From NCBI RefSeq assembly GCF_007859735.1, contig NZ_SIHI01000011.1, positions 1 to 64,000 on the forward strand: a stretch of DNA of 64,000 nt. Reading direction: 5' to 3'. Numbering within the stretch: the stretch's first letter is position 1; the number at the start of each line of letters is the position of its first letter. Both the position numbers and the translations under genes were made by a program. Shown piece by piece: positions 47,845-56,190 of the stretch. The notes beneath the pieces were generated by a model that made no database searches, was not told the DNA's origin, and worked only from the letters and a program-made list of their open reading frames with translations. This DNA comes from Thalassoglobus neptunius. Its GTDB lineage: Bacteria > Planctomycetota > Planctomycetia > Planctomycetales > Planctomycetaceae.

Positions 47845-49530
47845 TTAGTGACCACAGGTGCATCCTGCACCCAAGTTGCTGCGGAGCAATTGTGCCCGCA
47901 ACACATCACCACCACTGGACGCCACGACTTCGCCTGGAACAACACCGGCCAGTATTTCAACCATGCCCTCTGACTCGACTCCCGGTCTGACTGATCGAGC
48001 GACGAAGAACTTTGGGCGATCTTCTTCAAAGAACCGGGCATCACGAACGAAAACCAGATACCCCGTGCCGTCCCATTGAACAGCAGATTCTGGAACCAGA
48101 ATCGCTTCGGAATCATCTCGCAACACGACTTCTCCGCGACCAAAAGTTTCGTGTCTCAGTCGCTGGTCATCGTTGGCAAGCTCAGCACGGACACGTACCG
48201 TCCGCGTCTGTGTATCGGTTTCGGTGCTGATCCAACTGACTGTCCCTTCATGCAACTCGCTTGCCCCATCTGGACGAAATAGAGTCTTTTGTCCAATGCT
48301 GACAAGCGATGCATCTTCTGCCGGAACACGTAGGTCAAGCCAGACGGTACGCGTGTCGACAATACGAAAGATCTCGCTTCCACGGTCGACGACTTCACCA
48401 ATCGTCGTGCTGCGACTGACAATCTGACCAGCCAATGGAGCCGACACGACAATCAGGTTGCTTAAATTCACATCGCTTGGCAGGGCCTCACGCTTTATGC
48501 CTTTCAAGCTGGATTGCTTTATGGCGTCATCGAGTTGTTTACCGTCCAGCTTTCGGATGCGATCAACGTCGATGCGGATGCCTAGATTCGCCAAAAGCCC
48601 CGCGATGCGGTCAACGTCAGCAGCAGCCTGTAAAAGTTCGGCTTCACTTTCCAGTAACCGCTTTCCTGCCACGGCCCCGCCAGCCAATGGACGAATTCGT
48701 TCAACGGTCTTGTGACTCAGTTGTTCGTCGGAGATTGCTGCGACCAGTTGCGTCTTGAGTCGACCCGCTTCGCTGGAATCGAGCAACATAAGTACGTCGC
48801 CAGCATCAACCCAATCACCAATGTTGACGAAAATTTTGCGAACAACACCGTCTGCTTGCGGCGACACCAATGCCGATTTCGTTTCGTCGTATCGTATCTC
48901 ACCAGCAGCATCGATCGATTCAACGACACGGTCACGGACGACAGGCTCAACATCTACGCCAGCTTTTTCTATTGCATCCAATGAAGCGAACTGAATCCGC
49001 GTTCCGGGCGACGAACTGACCGGCGAGTTTTCTTTGCGACGTTGCAGAGCCAAAGCATTTTCGACGCGTTTAAGCTCATTTTCAGTAGCAGTGTATGTTG
49101 ATTTGGTCTCTGCAAGTTCCGGGTTGCAGAGCGGGCAACCATGAACTCCGTGCTGATTACAAAACGTCAGTTTCGCAGAATTTTCAATCAGTCCGGGCGT
49201 ACATACGATGCAGTCTTTCTCTGGGACGCCGTGACTCTCGCACCACGCTGGTCCAGTGGCAGCGACCGATTCGCCCGTCAGCGACTGGGCACTTGGAAGC
49301 TTCCAATCGTTGTGGTGGCCATACCATGCCAACCCGCCGAGTCCAACGATGACAACGACCGACGGAATCCAACCAATGATGGTGGCGAATACCGCACGAA
49401 CACGCGACGGTAGCGTTACGGTTTCCGGCTCATCCACCTCTCGCGGCAATGGCGATTCTGGTGAGACCGTTGATGAAGGTGAATTGGATGGGGGCGGCAG
49501 CGTTGACGGCTGTTGAAGTGTCTGAGACAT
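47845..49530 (-). CDS. czcB: RND efflux periplasmic adaptor with Cys/His modules, CzcB-like
   Basis: A 561-residue membrane-fusion protein from ATG 49530 (AAGGAC 7 bases upstream). A Pro/Ser-rich cytoplasmic head of about 40 residues precedes the anchor (SVVVIVGLGGLAWYGH). Right after the anchor come two metal-site-like modules, WCESHGVPEKDCIVC and FCNQHGVHGCPLC (residues about 95-135), matching the modules of the lipoprotein at 44189. The lipoyl halves are around SPQADGVVRKIFVNIGDWVD and VVSAPLAGQIVSRS, flanking an alpha-hairpin. The C-terminus ends LGAGCTCGH, another possible ligand cluster. Its architecture differs from the chromosomal adaptor, which uses a His-rich stretch instead. Confidence 0.92.
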   Translation of the reverse strand: MSQTLQQPSTLPPPSNSPSSTVSPESPLPREVDEPETVTLPSRVRAVFATIIGWIPSVVVIVGLGGLAWYGHHNDWKLPSAQSLTGESVAATGPAWCESHGVPEKDCIVCTPGLIENSAKLTFCNQHGVHGCPLCNPELAETKSTYTATENELKRVENALALQRRKENSPVSSSPGTRIQFASLDAIEKAGVDVEPVVRDRVVESIDAAGEIRYDETKSALVSPQADGVVRKIFVNIGDWVDAGDVLMLLDSSEAGRLKTQLVAAISDEQLSHKTVERIRPLAGGAVAGKRLLESEAELLQAAADVDRIAGLLANLGIRIDVDRIRKLDGKQLDDAIKQSSLKGIKREALPSDVNLSNLIVVSAPLAGQIVSRSTTIGEVVDRGSEIFRIVDTRTVWLDLRVPAEDASLVSIGQKTLFRPDGASELHEGTVSWISTETDTQTRTVRVRAELANDDQRLRHETFGRGEVVLRDDSEAILVPESAVQWDGTGYLVFVRDARFFEEDRPKFFVARSVRPGVESEGMVEILAGVVPGEVVASSGGDVLRAQLLRSNLGAGCTCGH

Positions 49531-49652
49531 AGCGACGTCCTTGGTGAAACGAATTGCTTTAACACGGTTCACTCGCGGAATACCGATGAAGACACAAGGC
49601 GCAGCAAAGCACTCAAGTGAGTTCAAACGGAAGCGAGCGAAGCAAGCAATCG

Positions 49653-50054
49653 CTACAGCAAGAAAGCGCAATACGCGCGCAGCATCGTCTGTCCAGCCAG
49701 CTTAACGCCTGACGGTTCATCATGTTCCGTCCATTCGTTGCTACATTCCGGTTGGTGCAGCAAACAATCGGGAACAAGCTGGAACGCCTCGATAGTGTCA
49801 AACTGGAATGACACATCTGACATCGAAGGCGGCAACGCTCCAGTGCAGAAGCAATCGTGGCAGGGAGCGGGCGAATGTGGAGAGGGAGATTGGCTGTCGC
49901 AGTCATCGTGACCGCAATCGCAATGATCCACGGTAACACAAACCGATGATTCGCATCCCAAGTCGCCACAGCACGATCCACCCATAGCTGGGCAAGCCAG
50001 CACGAGTAGACAGAGGGCAAAATGTAGGGACAGTCGAAACACAATTTTCCTCAT
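49653..50054 (-). CDS. Small Cys-rich secreted protein heading the element's czc operon
   Basis: A 133-residue protein with a signal peptide (LSLHFALCLLVLACPAMGG). The mature N-terminal half is rich in Cys, His and Asp (SCCGDLGCESSVC, DHCDCGHDDCDSQ, CHDCFC), followed by a short helical region and a C-terminus RAYCAFLL. It starts 22 bases downstream of a good promoter and lies 122 bases before czcB. The chromosomal metal operon begins with an analogous protein (13307-13822, ending QVWLL). A periplasmic metal-binding protein is likely; no named family is known to me. A frame-shifted alternative (49613-50044) encodes nothing sensible. Confidence 0.72.
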   Translation of the reverse strand: MRKIVFRLSLHFALCLLVLACPAMGGSCCGDLGCESSVCVTVDHCDCGHDDCDSQSPSPHSPAPCHDCFCTGALPPSMSDVSFQFDTIEAFQLVPDCLLHQPECSNEWTEHDEPSGVKLAGQTMLRAYCAFLL

Positions 50055-50417
50055 TCAGCAGAAATCTTCAAAATAAAGTATCGGCATATTCCCGCTATTT
50101 GTCAATGTTTCTTGAGCATTTCCAGCCGATTCAAAAGGCTGCCGCATCAACAGTGCCCATGAAATCATCACCGACTTATGTGACTTTCGTACACCTGCCA
50201 TGATACTCTGCCTTCCCGTTTGGCAGTCCTATCGTTGGAATGGCATGGATCGTGATCGAGCGATCATCCGCTGTCTCTCGCCTGACATCCTTCAGCGATA
50301 TCGGCTGCGGTGGCGTCGTACCAGTACGGCTGAGGGAACCGAATCGAACAACTTCGGACGTCTTGGGACAACGGAACGCCATCTGCGTAAGAGGACACGA
50401 CGGGCCCGCTTCCGTCC
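50055..50417. other. Divergent intergenic region with the czc promoter
   Basis: About 360 bases between the leftward czc operon and the rightward ATPase gene. The left part carries the czc promoter (50077-50105). Frames such as 50240-50587 overlap the start of the ATPase gene and show no family. No regulator gene is present, although czc operons are usually controlled by a neighbouring sensor. Confidence 0.4.
50077..50105 (-). promoter_or_regulatory. Sigma70-like promoter of the element's czc operon
   Basis: On the minus strand a perfect -35 TTGACA (50105-50100) is followed after 17 bases by GATACT (50082-50077; 4 of 6). The spacer holds an imperfect dyad GGGAATATGCC. The predicted start lies about 15 bases before the ATG at 50054. 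Confidence 0.5.
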
Positions 50418-52634
50418 ATGAAGTCATCGCGGGGGCGGGTAAACTCAATTGCAATGCAATTCAAAATCCTTCCACCCACTGGCAGTTCAAGAGGGCCGAT
50501 TGGAATGCTCTCGGTGCTGGCATCAATTCACGGTGCAATACCATCCTCTCTTTCAATTTCCCTTTGGCTGAAATCCGACAAAGGTGAAGTTACGTTCTTG
50601 GTAGACCTGCCAGATGAATGCGAGCGGTCTTTTCTGCAGGAGTTGCAGGATGTGTATCCCGGTTGCACCGTAGAACCAGAGAGCGAAAGGGATGACCACA
50701 CCACTGAACAGGAATGCTGGAACACGGAGTTGAGAGTAAGTCCCGATGTCCTCTCACTTCTGACGTTTGACCAGTTCGTTGACGAAACAGACAATCGCTC
50801 GTTGGCTGATCCAGTGTCCGGTCTTTTGTCCATTCTCAAGTCGGGACGTGCGGGGCGGGTCGTTCCAGCGATTCGACTGACTATACAACCCGCAACCCGG
50901 CGGAGAGTCGCCGCCGCAGAGCGAGTCTTGCGACGGTTCCATCACCGTTTCGTAGTCGATTCCCTTCAAAGTACATATCTGCGATGGGCGACACATCATC
51001 TTGCTCTTTACCGTGTTCTTGCCGCTATACTCTTTCGCTTCGTAGCCAGAGATGCTCTGCCCTTAGAAAGCTCAGCCAAGACTGATTTGAAGTTGTTTCA
51101 ATGTCGTCTGACTGTTTTTGTCAACGTACCGATCGGACAGAAGCAACTGGCAGAACGCAGGCTCATTGAAATGGCTGGCGCTTTTGGGCGGTTTACAAAT
51201 GCAACCGTCAAAATTCACCGTTTCAAGCCTGCTCAAAGAGAGCGTGACAAACGTGCATTCCTGCTTTCTCCCCGAGAAGTTGCAACACTTTGGCATCCGG
51301 TCACCGAGTCAGGAGACGCGGTGTCGCGTGTCGAAAGGCCAATGTTTCGAGAATTAGAACCACCAGTATTCCTCACCTCAAATAAAGGAACCGTGCTGGG
51401 GCGGGTCAAGTTTCGACAGCAGAAGAATCAATTCGCTATTGATGAAGATGATCTGCGAAGACACATGCTCGCAATCGGAAAAACGGGCTGCGGGAAATCG
51501 ACTTTCCTGCTGAACGTTGTTAGCCAACAGGTCGAATCGAACAGAGGAATAATTCTTATCGACCCTCACGGAGAACTGGTTGATGACGTTCTGAGTACGG
51601 TTCCCAAGAATCGCACGAACGATGTGATCTACTTCGACGCATCCGATGACTCAGTTGTTGTCGGTTTCAACCCGATGGTTGGCCCGATCGGAGCCGACCA
51701 CACTCTGGTTGCCGATGGCGTTCTTACGTCTTTCAAAAATGTCTTTGGCTTTGATGAAGGATCTGCACCGAGGTTGTTGCATATATTTCGCAACACCCTG
51801 CTGACTTTGATTGGGACGCGTCACGCATCCTTAGCCAATGTGCAACGGTTGTTGGTCGATGCGAACTTTCGCAAGTCAGCTATCGCCAACGTAACGAATA
51901 AAGCGGTTCGTGAGTTCTGGCTATCTGAATTCGGCCAGTGGAACGAGCGAGATCGAACACAATACATCGCTAGCCTGCAGAACAAACTGGGAGCGTTCAC
52001 TACCAACGAACGCCTCCAACGGATCTTCGATGGCGATCGAAAGGGGATTCAGCTTCGCGAGGTCATGGACCAGTCCAAGATACTCTTGTGCAACCTGTCC
52101 AAGGGGCAGGTCGGGCATGACGCCTCGACTCTTCTCGGATCGTTACTGTTGTCCAGTCTTCAAATCGCAGCGATGAGCCGTGCGGATGTCGCAGAGGACG
52201 AACGCCCAGACTGCACAGTCCTTGTAGATGAGTTTCATTCGTACTTGTCGGATGGCAACACGACGATGGCAGATGCATTGGCGGAATCACGGAAGTACCG
52301 TACCAGTTACGTGCTCTCGACACAGATGCTTGAGCAACTTGATTCAGCAACGCTTGCCGGAGTTCTCGGTAATTGTGGATCGACCCTTTGCATGACCGTC
52401 GGACCTCGTGACGCGGAAGTTCTTGCGGAGCTTCTGGGCAACAGACTGGCCACTGACGATCTAATGAATATCCCAAAGTATCATGGATACATTCGGCAAT
52501 TGGTGAATGGGGCGCCGCACACGTTTTCGATGACAACACTGTCGCCACCACGCCAGAATCGACAACGAGCGGACTTGATTCGCAAAGTGTCACGTCAGCG
52601 ATTTGGCGTGCCCGATCAGAAACAACCGGCCTAG
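50418..52634 (+). CDS. Conjugation-type DNA-transfer ATPase (HerA/VirD4-like)
   Basis: A 738-residue ATPase. The N-terminal about 330 residues are family-specific, with one possible membrane segment (LALYRVLAAILFRFV). Walker A is AIGKTGCGKSTFLLNVV near residue 352, with IILIDPHGELVDDVL following; Walker B is CTVLVDEFHSYL near residue 602. STQMLEQLDSATLAGVLGNC resembles the sensor region of VirD4/TraG-like coupling proteins. It could bring DNA to the transfer apparatus or pump it. The rest of a type IV secretion system is not in the window. Start ATG 50418 is uncertain; ATG 50454 is in frame. Confidence 0.82.
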   Translation: MKSSRGRVNSIAMQFKILPPTGSSRGPIGMLSVLASIHGAIPSSLSISLWLKSDKGEVTFLVDLPDECERSFLQELQDVYPGCTVEPESERDDHTTEQECWNTELRVSPDVLSLLTFDQFVDETDNRSLADPVSGLLSILKSGRAGRVVPAIRLTIQPATRRRVAAAERVLRRFHHRFVVDSLQSTYLRWATHHLALYRVLAAILFRFVARDALPLESSAKTDLKLFQCRLTVFVNVPIGQKQLAERRLIEMAGAFGRFTNATVKIHRFKPAQRERDKRAFLLSPREVATLWHPVTESGDAVSRVERPMFRELEPPVFLTSNKGTVLGRVKFRQQKNQFAIDEDDLRRHMLAIGKTGCGKSTFLLNVVSQQVESNRGIILIDPHGELVDDVLSTVPKNRTNDVIYFDASDDSVVVGFNPMVGPIGADHTLVADGVLTSFKNVFGFDEGSAPRLLHIFRNTLLTLIGTRHASLANVQRLLVDANFRKSAIANVTNKAVREFWLSEFGQWNERDRTQYIASLQNKLGAFTTNERLQRIFDGDRKGIQLREVMDQSKILLCNLSKGQVGHDASTLLGSLLLSSLQIAAMSRADVAEDERPDCTVLVDEFHSYLSDGNTTMADALAESRKYRTSYVLSTQMLEQLDSATLAGVLGNCGSTLCMTVGPRDAEVLAELLGNRLATDDLMNIPKYHGYIRQLVNGAPHTFSMTTLSPPRQNRQRADLIRKVSRQRFGVPDQKQPA

Positions 52635-52699
52635 AAGCGAGCGGCATAAAGCCCTCGTCCAATTAGAAGTGCCCAAATTGTTGACAGCATTCCCATGCT

Positions 52700-53161
52700 G
52701 TGGCACGCTCGCAGATGTTGGTGAATGAATCGTCTACAGAGGCTGAATCCGAAGTTGTTCCTGCGCTAGAACGTATCGCGGACGAGCTTCAAATTGTTCG
52801 CAACGTTCTCGATGAAATCAGGACCGACTTTCAATGGGCTGTTCGGAATGGCCGTGTAGTCATTCATTCTCAGTCAACTGAACCGGTTACTCCTCAACAT
52901 CCTGAAGTGACATTGTTCAACGAGGGTGACGCCGTTGAATTCGATCTCGGCGGTGAATTCGCGTTCGCTGAAATCGTCGAACTCAATGACGGTCTGAATA
53001 GAGCGATTGTGCAGTTGACTCCCAGTGGCGAAACAATAACCGTTCAACAAGATGACTTACAGAAGGTCGAGACCGATCGATTAGCACGAGCTCAGCGGAA
53101 CGGACCGGAGCAGTCAATTGAAACGACTTGCGAGTTGCCGGAGCCCGGCGAACTATTCTAA
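52700..53161 (+). CDS. Hypothetical acidic protein of the element
   Basis: A 153-residue protein with no recognised family. The N-terminus is helical and acidic (VPALERIADELQIVRNVLDEI, a likely coiled coil), and the middle resembles a small beta-barrel (GDAVEFDLGGEFAFAEIVEL, then TPSGETITVQQDDLQKV), a bit like a KOW or chromo-like barrel. GTG 52700 and ATG 52715 are both possible starts; neither has a strong ribosome-binding site. It follows the ATPase gene by 65 bases on the same strand and may be co-transcribed. Confidence 0.6.
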   Translation: MARSQMLVNESSTEAESEVVPALERIADELQIVRNVLDEIRTDFQWAVRNGRVVIHSQSTEPVTPQHPEVTLFNEGDAVEFDLGGEFAFAEIVELNDGLNRAIVQLTPSGETITVQQDDLQKVETDRLARAQRNGPEQSIETTCELPEPGELF

Positions 53162-53270
53162 TGACGCTAAACAGCCAGAGGGCACAATCTGATTGAGGCG
53201 AGAAGATTTCACCAAGGAACTATTTCACCGGAACAGTGCAAGTGCAGATCGCCAATACGGAACTGACTCA

Positions 53271-54152
53271 CTAGAACAGAGTTCGTTGCTGAGGCGGCTT
53301 GGGCCTTTCCGCTCTTTCGGACATCTCTTCAATATTGTCATTCAATAGTTTGCCCAGAATGCGAGCTGCACAGTCACGAATATGGTGTAGCGATTCCAGC
53401 AGCGTTTCATTCGATCCGTTGTAAAGTTGAATGTAGTCGCTGGATGCCGATCCTGTCTCCAGACCGATTCCGTTGCAAACGGTAAAGGCAACAGCTTCCG
53501 CCTCAGTTTCTCGAATCCTCTTTGTCGTTTCCTTTCGTCGTTCGCCACGATGAAGCAATTCGTGTGCAAACTCATGGACAAGAACCGAGAACTCTTCCGC
53601 TGACCCAAGCCCCGGTTGAACGGTGATCGCCCCGCCACGTGAAACGCCTGACGCTCCGCCTTCGATGAAGTCGGTTTCCAAGCTAATTCCAGCTTCTGAT
53701 ATTTGATCGCGTACGCTTTGAATGTAGATCCCCGGATCACCTGCTATGCGTGCGAATTCTGGAAGATCATCTCCATCCGTTTGCGAAACGTCAAAAACAT
53801 GAGCCGTACGAAAGGCGACCAATCGTCGCTCATTCTCGTCTTCTACGTCATCATCGTCGTCAGCCTTCTTTCGCATGACGGGTGCAAGAATCTTGATCCC
53901 ACGTTCTCCTTTTTTCACGCTCCGCCCGAGTTTCTTCCACGCATGAAAGCCTGCAACTTGCGTTGCGTCTGGACGCTGCATAGCGATTAGCATGACGTTG
54001 CCGAAGCTATAGCGATGGAATCGTGAAAGGACTTGGAGGTACTTAACCAGTTGCTCACTCTTACCGGCATCAAGTTCGTTCCCCAGCGTTTCGAGGCTCT
54101 GGTCGATTTTCTCTGAGAGTTCTGCCGTCTTATCTGGCTTCTGTTTCGCCAA
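53271..54152 (-). CDS. ArdC-like antirestriction protein: ssDNA-binding domain plus zincin
   Basis: A 293-residue protein. The N-terminal domain (YLQVLSRFHRYSFGNVMLIAMQ, then GFHAWKKLGRSVKKGERGIK) matches the single-strand DNA-binding domain of ArdC and TraC-like proteins. The C-terminal ImmA/IrrE-type metallopeptidase domain has HEFAHELLH near residue 195 and a downstream Glu in ETEAEAVAF. ArdC proteins protect incoming conjugative DNA from host restriction. TTG 54152 is the only early start and lies 2 bases after the stop of the upstream gene, so translation is probably coupled. It fits with the methyltransferase genes further on. Confidence 0.88.
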   Translation of the reverse strand: MAKQKPDKTAELSEKIDQSLETLGNELDAGKSEQLVKYLQVLSRFHRYSFGNVMLIAMQRPDATQVAGFHAWKKLGRSVKKGERGIKILAPVMRKKADDDDDVEDENERRLVAFRTAHVFDVSQTDGDDLPEFARIAGDPGIYIQSVRDQISEAGISLETDFIEGGASGVSRGGAITVQPGLGSAEEFSVLVHEFAHELLHRGERRKETTKRIRETEAEAVAFTVCNGIGLETGSASSDYIQLYNGSNETLLESLHHIRDCAARILGKLLNDNIEEMSERAERPKPPQQRTLF

Positions 54153-54154
54153 TT

Positions 54155-54448
54155 TTAATAGTCGGAAGGAAGCAGTGCCGTGATTGCTCCGCCCTCACCG
54201 TCTTCAATGAACCACAAATTCTCTGGTGCAGTATCACTCTCAAACACTTGCAGGTAGTCGAGACCGTTCTGTTTGCCGGCGAGTTGCCTCAGAACGCGAA
54301 AGCAGTTCACTATTGTTTCATGCGAGTACAGTTCAATCGCAGCAGGAGTTGCCACTAACGGCTTTTCTGGTCTAGGCTGGAACATGTTCGTGGAATCTGG
54401 ATCGTCGAACGGGATTTCCTGTGGTTTGAGTGAAGGTGAGGATGCCAT
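54155..54448 (-). CDS. Hypothetical small protein coupled to the ArdC-like gene
   Basis: A 97-residue protein without a recognised domain. The second half (ETIVNCFRVLRQLAGKQNGLDYLQVFE, written here in two overlapping parts: ETIVNCFRVLRQLAG and KQNGLDYLQVFE) is helical and followed by NLWFIEDGEGGAITALLPSDY. ATG 54448 is divergent from the TTG of the next plus-strand gene, only 29 bases away. It ends 2 bases before the ArdC-like start. A role in antirestriction is possible by association only. Confidence 0.6.
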   Translation of the reverse strand: MASSPSLKPQEIPFDDPDSTNMFQPRPEKPLVATPAAIELYSHETIVNCFRVLRQLAGKQNGLDYLQVFESDTAPENLWFIEDGEGGAITALLPSDY

Positions 54449-54477
54449 AGGCGAAGAATGTTGCCACGAACGAAAAA

Positions 54478-55122
54478 TTGGCGCAAGCTATTCATCGACT
54501 TCTTATAGATCAGTTGGAACGTTCAGTCCGTTACACCGGCGAATCGGATACAGACTTTCGACGTCGAGCCGAAAAAGCAGCCAGTATTGCAAGGTTGCTC
54601 GTTGAGCGATGCTTCGCCAACGAGTGCGTGCAGGACTATCTGGCAGACGAAGAGCTTCCTCTTTGGGACGAAGTTAAACTGCGGAGTGAACCGGTCGTTC
54701 GCGTCGAGTTTGAACAGGCAATTGCGTTCGGCGGAATAGGGGAGTGCCTTGCCGCAACCAAATCGAAACATTGGGGCGAAGGCCCACAGATACTTCCACT
54801 TGAACAGGATGATTGGTTCTTCGCTGAACGCGTCACTTATCGGTATCGCGAAAACAGCATCTACAACCGACGCTTCGAGCAACGCAAACTCATGAAAGAG
54901 CTGCTGGGGCGAAAGCTACGCAAGCTCGTTGGTGCAGCAAATTACAGACGCCACTGCTGGGAAATCTTCCGCGACAACAATCTCACACCAGAAATCGAGA
55001 ACGAGATTGCTGACCGACTTGGCCTGACAGCCAAAGAATTCTGGCGAGCGTCACGCGGCAAGGTGCTTTATGCAGATTTGCCGCTGAAGGAGCGGCAGCT
55101 TCGCTTCGATTTCGGCAACTAA
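54478..55122 (+). CDS. Hypothetical protein of the element
   Basis: A 214-residue protein of unknown function. It is largely helical and charged (RLLIDQLERSVRYTGESDTD, LVERCFANECVQDYLADEEL, later ERRFEQ-type and RKLMKELLGRKLRKLVGAAN basic helices). The C-terminus has DRLGLTAKEFWRASRGKVLY, vaguely like a helix-turn-helix. TTG 54478 is the only start after an in-frame stop at 54448; no strong ribosome-binding site. It is divergent from the ArdC-like pair and followed by two inverted repeats. Confidence 0.6.
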   Translation: MAQAIHRLLIDQLERSVRYTGESDTDFRRRAEKAASIARLLVERCFANECVQDYLADEELPLWDEVKLRSEPVVRVEFEQAIAFGGIGECLAATKSKHWGEGPQILPLEQDDWFFAERVTYRYRENSIYNRRFEQRKLMKELLGRKLRKLVGAANYRRHCWEIFRDNNLTPEIENEIADRLGLTAKEFWRASRGKVLYADLPLKERQLRFDFGN

Positions 55123-55147
55123 TTGGTGACTTAGAAACTCCACCAAA

Positions 55148-55167
55148 TTCTTGCGCATACGCAAGAA
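55148..55167. promoter_or_regulatory. Inverted repeat TTCTTGCG-CATA-CGCAAGAA
   Basis: A perfect 8-bp dyad with a 4-base centre, 26 bases after the stop at 55122 and 85 bases before the next start. It has no T run, so an operator is as likely as a terminator. A second dyad lies 18 bases further. Confidence 0.45.
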
Positions 55168-55185
55168 CACAGGCAGTCTGACCAT

Positions 55186-55207
55186 GCTTTGACAAATGTG
55201 TCAAAGC
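55186..55207. promoter_or_regulatory. Inverted repeat GCTTTGACA-AATG-TGTCAAAGC
   Basis: A perfect 9-bp dyad with a 4-base centre, 44 bases upstream of the ATG at 55252. TTGACA and its complement form the arms, so it may combine a -35 element with an operator. Confidence 0.5.
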
Positions 55208-55251
55208 CCGCATTTGCGGTTGTGTTCATTCACTGGATTTGGAGTACAGAC

Positions 55252-55446
55252 ATGCTTGTAGAACTTGAAGACGGGCGTTGCCGAAGCTGCGACGGCCAAC
55301 TGGAACTCTGCGGAGCCGATGACGCGACGCTCGATGTTGAGTGCACGGAATGCGGCGACGGCTACACGGTCGAGCCGGATGCATTCAATGATGGAGGCAT
55401 CAAGTATTGGCCGGAAGCGATGGTTGAGTTTGGGGAGGAACTGTAA
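55252..55446 (+). CDS. Small four-cysteine (zinc-ribbon-like) protein
   Basis: A 64-residue acidic protein from ATG 55252 (GGAG 7 bases upstream). CRSC near residue 9 and CTECGDGY near residue 32 form a probable zinc ribbon. The rest is acidic (EPDAFNDGGIKYWPEAMVEF). The stop codon overlaps the start of the next gene (TAATG). It is the first gene of a three-gene set ending at a terminator. Function unknown; the longer frame from 55189 lacks a ribosome-binding site. Confidence 0.7.
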   Translation: MLVELEDGRCRSCDGQLELCGADDATLDVECTECGDGYTVEPDAFNDGGIKYWPEAMVEFGEEL

Positions 55447-55700
55447 TGGATTCTGCTCAATGTTGGGACGACATGCTCTTTGCCTACGCGACGAAGCAAT
55501 GGCTCGACGCATCGGAACATGCGGTTGCGTTGCTTGAATGGCTGGACAAAGGAGGCTTCTCACCCCAGCCAACGATTGGCACAACGACAATGCACTTCAC
55601 CTGTCAACTTGACGCTGACGTGTCACGCGCCATTTGCGTGGCGACGTGTCGTCAAGTCATCGAACGCTGCGCAAAGGAGGGTGCCAATGCTTCACGCTGA
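55446..55700 (+). CDS. Hypothetical small protein
   Basis: An 84-residue protein whose ATG overlaps the stop of the zinc-ribbon gene by one base. The N-terminus is helical (WDDMLFAYATKQWLDASEHA, ALLEWLDKGG), followed by a short strand region (TTTMHFTCQLDADVS) and a helix with AICVATCRQVIERC. No family recognised. The small size and tight coupling suggest a shared function with its neighbours. Confidence 0.6.
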   Translation: MDSAQCWDDMLFAYATKQWLDASEHAVALLEWLDKGGFSPQPTIGTTTMHFTCQLDADVSRAICVATCRQVIERCAKEGANASR

Positions 55701-56058
55701 TCGAGTCTGGTCGGTTTCCGAAGTGAGTTCCGCAGAGGAACTCGCTAAGAATCTGAGCGAAGCGACGTGGTGTTGCTGCCAGGCATTCCAGATCACGGAT
55801 CATCCGCGATATGTCTGGCTGAATGACTCCACCTCGGAAGATGGTGCCCAAGAGTATGCCGTCTGTCGCATTGGACTGACCAAAGGCGACATTCTTCAGA
55901 TCGAGACGATCACGTTCGGTTGGTGTGATTACAAAAAGTCGCTTCAATTCATCCGTGAAACGCTCAATGGAAATGACGACGACAACGAATGGGCTCGAAA
56001 GGTTTCCGCCACAATCGAGACCGCCGAAGAACATGGCCGTTGCGGTCATTGTGCCTGA
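55687..56058 (+). CDS. Hypothetical small Cys-containing protein
   Basis: A 123-residue protein from ATG 55687, with AAAGGAGGG 5-6 bases upstream inside the previous gene; it overlaps that gene by 14 bases. It begins with a helical part (SVSEVSSAEELAKNLSEATW), continues with CCCQAFQITDHPRYVWLND and a strand region (GAQEYAVCRIGLTKGDILQI), and ends GRCGHCA, a possible metal site. No family recognised. It is the last gene before a strong terminator. Confidence 0.65.
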   Translation: MLHADRVWSVSEVSSAEELAKNLSEATWCCCQAFQITDHPRYVWLNDSTSEDGAQEYAVCRIGLTKGDILQIETITFGWCDYKKSLQFIRETLNGNDDDNEWARKVSATIETAEEHGRCGHCA

Positions 56059-56072
56059 ATTAGCAGGCAACA

Positions 56073-56102
56073 CCCCGGATTCACGGAATCCGGGGCATTT
56101 TC
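56073..56102 (+). terminator. Rho-independent terminator of the three-gene set
   Basis: A perfect 10-bp GC-rich stem (56073-56082 with 56086-56095) and loop ACG, followed by CATTTTC. It ends the transcript of 55252-56058 and separates it from the XRE-methyltransferase unit. Confidence 0.75.
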
Positions 56103-56190
56103 AAACGACAATGAAACCGGGTCTTGTTGACCAGCAGTGCACAAAATGGTAAATCTCTTACTTCGACAGACATTATCGTGGGAGACATGG

